From: Alteribacillus bidgolensis
GTDB taxonomy: Bacteria; Bacillota; Bacilli; Bacillales; Marinococcaceae
Length of the DNA stretch: 64,000 bases
Assembly (NCBI RefSeq): GCF_002886255.1
Contig: NZ_KZ614149.1
Location: 124,001-188,000 of the forward strand
Direction of reading: 5' to 3'
Every line of letters starts with the position of its first letter. Position 1 is the first letter of the stretch. A program made the translations under genes and the position numbers. The notes under the pieces are model-generated. The model ran no database searches, was not told where the DNA came from, and saw only the letters and a program-made list of their open reading frames with translations. Positions 59,687 through 64,000 of the stretch are shown here, one piece after another.

Positions 59687-60448
59687 TTGGATAAAAAATG
59701 GAAATTATTTTTAGCAGCTTTAGCAGCAGTAATTCTTATTTCAGGTTGTGGAATAGAGCAAGCCCCGATTACTTCAGAAAGTGAGGGCATATGGAACCAC
59801 TATTTTGTCTATCCGCTTTCCTGGGTGCTGACTTTTTTCGCAGACCTTTTTCTAGGCAGTTATGGATCAGCGATCGTGATGGTGACCATAATTATTCGCT
59901 TGCTCCTGCTGCCTCTGTTTTTAAAACAGCAAAAAAGCACTTTGGCCATCAAACAGCTTCAGCCTGAAATGGAAGCTTTGAAAAATAAATTTGATTTAAA
60001 AAAACAAGAACAGATGCAGCAATATCAACAGGAAATAATGAGCCTTTATAAAGAAAATGGAGTTAATCCGATGGCAGGCTGTTTGCCTATATTTATTCAA
60101 ATGCCGATCTTAATGGCGTTTTATTTTGCAATTGTACGAACGGAAGAGATTGCAAATCATAGTTTTTTATGGATGAATTTAGGCGAGCCGGATCCATGGT
60201 ATATTACACCTTTAGCAGCTGGTATTGTTATGTTTTTACAGACAAAAATGAGTATCACAGATACTTCTTCTGCTCAGATGAAGCCGTTGTTGTATATAAT
60301 GCCAGTTATGATGGTGATAGCAGGAATCGCATTGCCGTCTGCTCTCTCTTTATATTGGTTTGCAGGAGGAATATTTATGGTCTTTCAATCTCTCCTATTT
60401 GCGCACCAAAGAAAACAAATGAAAGAACAGGAATCAACTCAGATCTAA
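59687..60448 (+). CDS. yidC: YidC/Oxa1 membrane protein insertase, Gram-positive type
   Basis: 253 residues from a TTG at 59687 with GGGAGG at a long 12-base spacing. The signal ends in a lipobox (LISGC) at Cys21, so the mature protein is a lipoprotein. Five membrane helices follow, with the conserved Arg in TIIIRLLLLPLFLKQQ that draws substrates, a charged cytoplasmic coiled loop, and GVNPMAGCLPIFIQMPILMAFY. Bacilli have two such insertases (SpoIIIJ and YqjG); away from rnpA/rpmH this is probably the second. Confidence 0.92.
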   Translation: MDKKWKLFLAALAAVILISGCGIEQAPITSESEGIWNHYFVYPLSWVLTFFADLFLGSYGSAIVMVTIIIRLLLLPLFLKQQKSTLAIKQLQPEMEALKNKFDLKKQEQMQQYQQEIMSLYKENGVNPMAGCLPIFIQMPILMAFYFAIVRTEEIANHSFLWMNLGEPDPWYITPLAAGIVMFLQTKMSITDTSSAQMKPLLYIMPVMMVIAGIALPSALSLYWFAGGIFMVFQSLLFAHQRKQMKEQESTQI

Positions 60449-60460
60449 AGGATTATGCAC

Positions 60461-60509
60461 AAACGCCCGTGTCTTGAATAGGATAGGATGGAAAAGGAGG
60501 CGGGCGTTT
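60461..60509 (+). promoter_or_regulatory. inverted repeat enclosing the ribosome binding site of the next gene
   Basis: AAACGCCCG (60461-60469) and CGGGCGTTT (60501-60509) are perfect 9-base arms with a 31-base loop. AAAGGAGG lies at the 3' end of the loop and the second arm fills the space up to the ATG at 60512. In RNA this fold would present or hide the ribosome binding site. It is not a normal terminator because no T run follows. Confidence 0.55.
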
Positions 60510-60511
60510 AT

Positions 60512-61054
60512 ATGAACAATGATATGCATATGTATAATTTGTGCCAGCAGCATCTGGGTCAATTTGTGATGGTTCAAACAAAAAACAATGAATATTTTAA
60601 TGGTTATGTTGAAGACGTAGACGAAAACAATGTTTATTTGATGATTCCAGATTATGATAACAATCATGCGTACCAAAACATGAATGGAAATAATATGGAA
60701 GAGGTAATGCCGCAGTACATGAACGGAAACGATATGCACCACATGATGCCGCAGCACATGAACGGAAACGATATGCACCACATGATGCCGCAGCACATGA
60801 ACGGAAACGATATGCACCACATGATGCCGCAGCATATGAACAATAACCATATGGAAAATGTGATGCCTTACACTTCTCCATCGAAGCAAAAAAAATGCGG
60901 CTGCAATAATAGAGATGACCGGCAATTTTACGGATTTGGCGGATACCCTGGTTTCTATTACCCTTACTACTACCCCTATTACTACCCTCGTTTTAGAAGA
61001 TTAATTCTGCCATTAGCAGCGCTCGTTGCGTTATCTGCACTACCATATTATTAA
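60512..61054 (+). CDS. coat-like protein with Met/His repeats
   Basis: 180 residues from the ATG at 60512. Residues 1-45 resemble a small beta barrel or Sm-like domain (GQFVMVQTKNNEYFNGYVEDVDENNVYLMIP). Then come five 13-residue units of the type QHMNGNDMHHMMP (about 55-119), rich in Met, His and Asn. A KKCGCNNR motif with two Cys is followed by a Tyr/Pro/Gly-rich stretch (FYYPYYYPYYYPRF) and a hydrophobic end. The layout suits a spore coat or surface protein, and the Met/His spacing suits metal binding. Neither is proven. Confidence 0.75.
   Translation: MNNDMHMYNLCQQHLGQFVMVQTKNNEYFNGYVEDVDENNVYLMIPDYDNNHAYQNMNGNNMEEVMPQYMNGNDMHHMMPQHMNGNDMHHMMPQHMNGNDMHHMMPQHMNNNHMENVMPYTSPSKQKKCGCNNRDDRQFYGFGGYPGFYYPYYYPYYYPRFRRLILPLAALVALSALPYY
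60674..60868 (+). repeat. five tandem 39-bp coding repeats
   Basis: Units start at 60674, 60713, 60752, 60791 and 60830. The third and fourth are identical, the second differs by one base (QYM against QHM), and the outer two are degenerate. All stay in frame, so copy number can change without breaking the protein. Confidence 0.9.
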
Positions 61055-61062
61055 ACACTCAG

Positions 61063-61087
61063 CTCCCTCTTCGAAGAGGGGGTTTTT
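61063..61087 (+). terminator. intrinsic terminator after the repeat protein gene
   Basis: CTCCCTCT and AGAGGGGG pair around TCGA and are followed by five T. Confidence 0.85.
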
Positions 61088-61323
61088 ACATGTCCAGGAA
61101 GCTTTCTGCTGTGGATAATTTTTCGTATTATTTGATTAGTGTCGAGCTTCAGAGTCTAGCCCCACAGTTAAAGAGGACCTTATACTAAAACAGCGAATGT
61201 TCTAAAAGAAGACAAGCCGAGTTTTAATATTTTTCTAATAAAACAGCAAGGAACTCATACGAGCATATGTTCACTTGATTTTGATATAATGAAATAATAA
61301 CAAATAAGAAAGGTTGGCCTTAT

Positions 61324-62556
61324 ATGGAAGCATTGCGATTTATTCATGCTGCTGATCTTCATTTGGGCTCCCCCATACCGGCAGCTGCTGGAGCTTCTTC
61401 CTTATTAAAAAATCAATTGGAAGATAGTATATATACTGCTGTACATAAAATGATTGAAGATGCTATTCAATTACAAGTGGACTTTGTAATATTAGCAGGC
61501 GATTTATTCGATCAAGAAAACAGAAGCGTAAAAAGCCAGCTTTTTCTCAAACAAAAGTTAGAGCTGTTAAAACCCTATGATATTAACGTTTACATTCTAT
61601 TTGGCAACCATGATCCCATGGACAAAAAATATGCACCGGTCGGATGGCCAGATCACGTTGAAACTTTTTCAACAGAGCCGGAGACAAAAATTTATTTTAA
61701 AAACAATAGACCAGCAGCCCGTCTCTATGGATGCAGCTATAGTGATCGATCACTTCAAACGAACATTGCTAAAACATACGAGAAAAAAGAAGGAGTTCCA
61801 TTTCACATAGGTGTTGTTCACGGCCAAGAAAAAAATATGGCAGGGTCCGCTCATTATGCTCCTTTTTCCTTGAGGGATCTTGAGGAAAAAAATATGGATT
61901 ATTGGGCACTTGGACATATTCATACAAGGCAGTATTTAAGACGTCATATTTGTTATCCAGGTAATATCCAAGCAAGACATCGCAAGGAACAAGGGGAGAA
62001 AGGCTATTTGTTAGTGGAATTGGAAAAGGATAATATTGATGTTTCTTTTCAAGCCGTTTCCCCAGTGGTGTTTGAGAAAGTCGACGTGATAATAGATGGG
62101 CACGAAACATTTGATAGTTTATCGAACACACTGTTAAGTCAAATTAAAGAAATGTCCCATAATAATGCAGCTGGTTTATGGCTTGAAGTGGAGTTTACCG
62201 GGAATGGCAATTTAAGTGAATATATTCAAAGCGAAACAATTATCGAAGAATGGAAGGAAACTTTGAATGAAATTGGTTCATCAGAAAGTCCTTTTTTTTA
62301 TATTTACGAAATAATAAATAAAACACTTCCACTTTCTATATCTAAACAAATCAACGAAGGTGATCATTTTCTCGGCGATGTGGAGCAAGCAGCGAATTAT
62401 TACAAAACGTCTCCAAAAATTCTTGAAAAAGAATGGGAGGAGCTGCTTGGCCATCCATCAGTGAAAAAGTTTATTTCACAACCGGAAATCGATTTTATTA
62501 TAGAAGAAGCAGAGCGGTTAGTATGGAATAAGTGGGGAAAGGGGGAGTCGAGTTGA
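61324..62556 (+). CDS. yhaO: SbcD-like DNA repair exonuclease YhaO
   Basis: 410 residues, start after AAGAAAGG. Calcineurin-like nuclease with the five phosphoesterase motifs: HAADLHLGSP, LAGDLFDQENRS, FGNHDPMD, GVVHGQE and GHIHTRQ. The C-terminal 150 residues are the capping part that contacts the SbcC-like partner. It overlaps the yhaN start by four bases, so the two are made together as a Mre11/Rad50-type pair. Confidence 0.93.
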   Translation: MEALRFIHAADLHLGSPIPAAAGASSLLKNQLEDSIYTAVHKMIEDAIQLQVDFVILAGDLFDQENRSVKSQLFLKQKLELLKPYDINVYILFGNHDPMDKKYAPVGWPDHVETFSTEPETKIYFKNNRPAARLYGCSYSDRSLQTNIAKTYEKKEGVPFHIGVVHGQEKNMAGSAHYAPFSLRDLEEKNMDYWALGHIHTRQYLRRHICYPGNIQARHRKEQGEKGYLLVELEKDNIDVSFQAVSPVVFEKVDVIIDGHETFDSLSNTLLSQIKEMSHNNAAGLWLEVEFTGNGNLSEYIQSETIIEEWKETLNEIGSSESPFFYIYEIINKTLPLSISKQINEGDHFLGDVEQAANYYKTSPKILEKEWEELLGHPSVKKFISQPEIDFIIEEAERLVWNKWGKGESS

Positions 62557-64000
62557 ATATTGAAAAAATACATATTTATGGTTTCGGAAAGTTTATAGAT
62601 TGCTCCATTGATATTCAACAACCCATTCATATTATACAGGGAGAAAATGAAGCAGGAAAATCTACTCTGCGGGCTTTCATCGCAGCTATTCTCTTTGGAT
62701 TTCCTTTTAAAAAAGAAAAAAGGCTTCGATATCAACCAAAAAAAAGCAGTTCTTATGGCGGAAGCTTAACATTGCGGTTACAAAGTGAAAAAGTAATTAC
62801 CATTGAACGTGTAATGAGAAACAAAGCAGCTGGCGATGTTGCGGTGTACTTAGAAAATGGGGAAATATTAGGAGAAGAATGGCTGCTTTCCTTTTTAGGA
62901 AACATGGATCGAACGGTGTTCCAAGGAATTTTTTGTTTTGGTTTAGAAGGCCTAAGTGAAATCGAGCAATTAAAAGGAGATGCCTTAAACAGATATATTT
63001 ATGAAGCTGGCATGACAGGAACAAAACGAGTTTTTCAAATGGACAAAGATATAGATAGTGAGTTGAGCGCTCTTTTTAAGCCAAAAGGGAAAAAGCCAGT
63101 AATTAATAAAAGTATTAAAGAGCTAAACAGTCAGCTAATGGAGCTGAGAAAATGGGAAAGAGAATTTGATCGTTATAGTATGCTTCTAAAACAAAAAATG
63201 CAGTTTAAACAAGAGCTGGATGCACTTCAAACAGAAAAAAAACGGTTACTGAAAGAAAAGGAAAATCTGCAGCGAAAAGAGACCTTACTTCGTTCAGTGC
63301 AGGAAAAAATAGAATTAGACCGAAAAGCGAAAGTTTTGGAGCCATTTGATAAGGTAGCTCTAGAATTAGAGGAACAATGGAAACATTATAATAATGATAG
63401 AACGGAAGCAGAGAAAAGAATAGAAGAAAATAATATACGCATTCAACAGCTGTCTTCTAAACATTCTGGGGCTTTCGTTAATTGGACTATTATTAATGCA
63501 AAAGATAAAATTTATGCATTAAAAGAAAAAGTCCCACTGTATAAAAAATACGTGAAGGACAAAGAAGGTCTGGGTTTATCTATACAGAAAAAAAAAGAGA
63601 AAGCAGCAGACCGATTAGAACGTTTAGGGATATTAGATGAAGGACAACTGGAATTAAGTGTAACAACCATTTTGGCCGAGAAGGAACTCCATCAAATTAT
63701 AGAAAAGGGCAAAGAGCTAAAAGAAAGACAGCGACTGCTTGAGGAACAACATATAGAGCAGCAACGAAAACTCGATCTATTAAAAATGGATCTCTTTGAA
63801 CTTGAACAACAACGAAGGCCTCTCTCTGAGTGCAATAATAGTAAGAGAATAGTGTTTGACCAAGAATATCTGGAAAAAGGTTTTCGCCGTTCAGGAAATA
63901 CAACCGAGGTGATGCTTCAACTAGCAGCAATTATTTTTTTAACCTTAGGATGTTGGGAAATACTAACCGGCAGCTTGCTTTTTGGGGGTGTTGTATCCGT
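62553..64000 (+). CDS. yhaN: SbcC/Rad50-like ATPase YhaN, 5' part
   Basis: Starts at a TTG (62553) inside the yhaO stop, with AAAGGGGGAG before it, and stays open to the window end (more than 480 codons). Residues 1-45 read FGKFIDCSIDIQQPIHIIQG then Walker A GENEAGKST. An ATPase-head block (FQGIFCFGLEGLSEI) is followed by long coiled coil rich in Lys, Glu and Leu. Close to the window end a membrane-like stretch (LQLAAIIFLTLGCWEIL) appears, as in YhaN proteins. The C-terminal Walker B half is outside the window. Confidence 0.92.
   Translation, partial: MNIEKIHIYGFGKFIDCSIDIQQPIHIIQGENEAGKSTLRAFIAAILFGFPFKKEKRLRYQPKKSSSYGGSLTLRLQSEKVITIERVMRNKAAGDVAVYLENGEILGEEWLLSFLGNMDRTVFQGIFCFGLEGLSEIEQLKGDALNRYIYEAGMTGTKRVFQMDKDIDSELSALFKPKGKKPVINKSIKELNSQLMELRKWEREFDRYSMLLKQKMQFKQELDALQTEKKRLLKEKENLQRKETLLRSVQEKIELDRKAKVLEPFDKVALELEEQWKHYNNDRTEAEKRIEENNIRIQQLSSKHSGAFVNWTIINAKDKIYALKEKVPLYKKYVKDKEGLGLSIQKKKEKAADRLERLGILDEGQLELSVTTILAEKELHQIIEKGKELKERQRLLEEQHIEQQRKLDLLKMDLFELEQQRRPLSECNNSKRIVFDQEYLEKGFRRSGNTTEVMLQLAAIIFLTLGCWEILTGSLLFGGVVS

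Noticed and set aside
60674..60868. CRISPR-like array
   Set aside because: The 39-bp units are directly adjacent with no spacers and stay in frame in a coding gene.
60434..60925. Antisense ORFs rich in His/Val or Ala/Ser/Cys repeats
   Set aside because: They are the mirror of the 39-bp coding repeats; the plus frame has the ribosome binding site, domain and terminator.

Overview
The window reads as a chromosomal segment of an endospore-forming Bacillaceae bacterium (Firmicutes, low-to-moderate GC). The evidence is a small acid-soluble spore protein, sporulation genes (prkA, yhbH, spoVR), strong AGGAGG-type ribosome binding sites with many TTG and GTG starts, and gene blocks whose order, as I recall it, matches Bacillus subtilis: queG/yhbB/trmL, prkA/yhbH, glgBCDAP, the yngJ-to-yngE leucine-degradation operon, yheE/yheB/yheA-yhaX-hemZ-yhzC, and yhaO-yhaN. 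An acidic linker in the ABC substrate-binding lipoprotein would fit a salt-tolerant lifestyle, but that is inference.

Layout. 1-350: end of a tRNA cluster (Gly, Cys, Leu-UAA, Leu-CAA). 295-3398: a decayed integrated element bounded by an exact 56-bp repeat of the 3' part of tRNA-Leu(CAA). Inside lie a broken ISL3-type transposase, a frameshifted phage tape-measure gene, a small membrane protein and a secreted protein of unknown function. 3983-12956: hydrolase, B3/B4 protein, the tRNA-modification and DNA-repair group (queG, ogt, yhbB, trmL), a 29-residue membrane peptide with a clear promoter, a heme-degrading monooxygenase behind a palindrome-covered promoter, and a class A penicillin-binding protein. 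13139-17527: sporulation kinase prkA, a signal peptidase, yhbH and a YbjQ protein. 17819-20843: self-regulated TetR gene with a membrane exporter, tRNA-Pro(GGG), msrA and a BASS transporter. 20940-31274: glycogen operon glgBCDAP, divergent from the phosphoglucomutase gene pgcA that feeds it. 31366-43753: NAT, acylphosphatase, SpoVR, an amino-acid ABC transporter whose first gene is split from the rest by a relic insert, pdxK, ampS, a LOG-family protein, LemA, a VTT membrane protein and GltP. 43848-44818: a decayed M14 carboxypeptidase. 45107-52940: leucine/isovalerate degradation operon with a perfect cre site. 53040-64000: SASP, yhe/yha genes, hemZ, lytic transglycosylase, a second YidC, a Met/His-repeat coat-like protein, and yhaO plus the start of yhaN, which runs off the window.

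Functionally, pgcA and glgBCDAP make and break glycogen. The yng operon would take isovaleryl-CoA to acetoacetate and acetyl-CoA under carbon catabolite control. Several loci belong to sporulation. The points most worth a second look are the tRNA-Leu island and its two-gene cargo, the Met/His-repeat protein whose ribosome binding site lies inside an inverted repeat, the HAD protein lacking catalytic aspartates, and the palindrome over the monooxygenase promoter.
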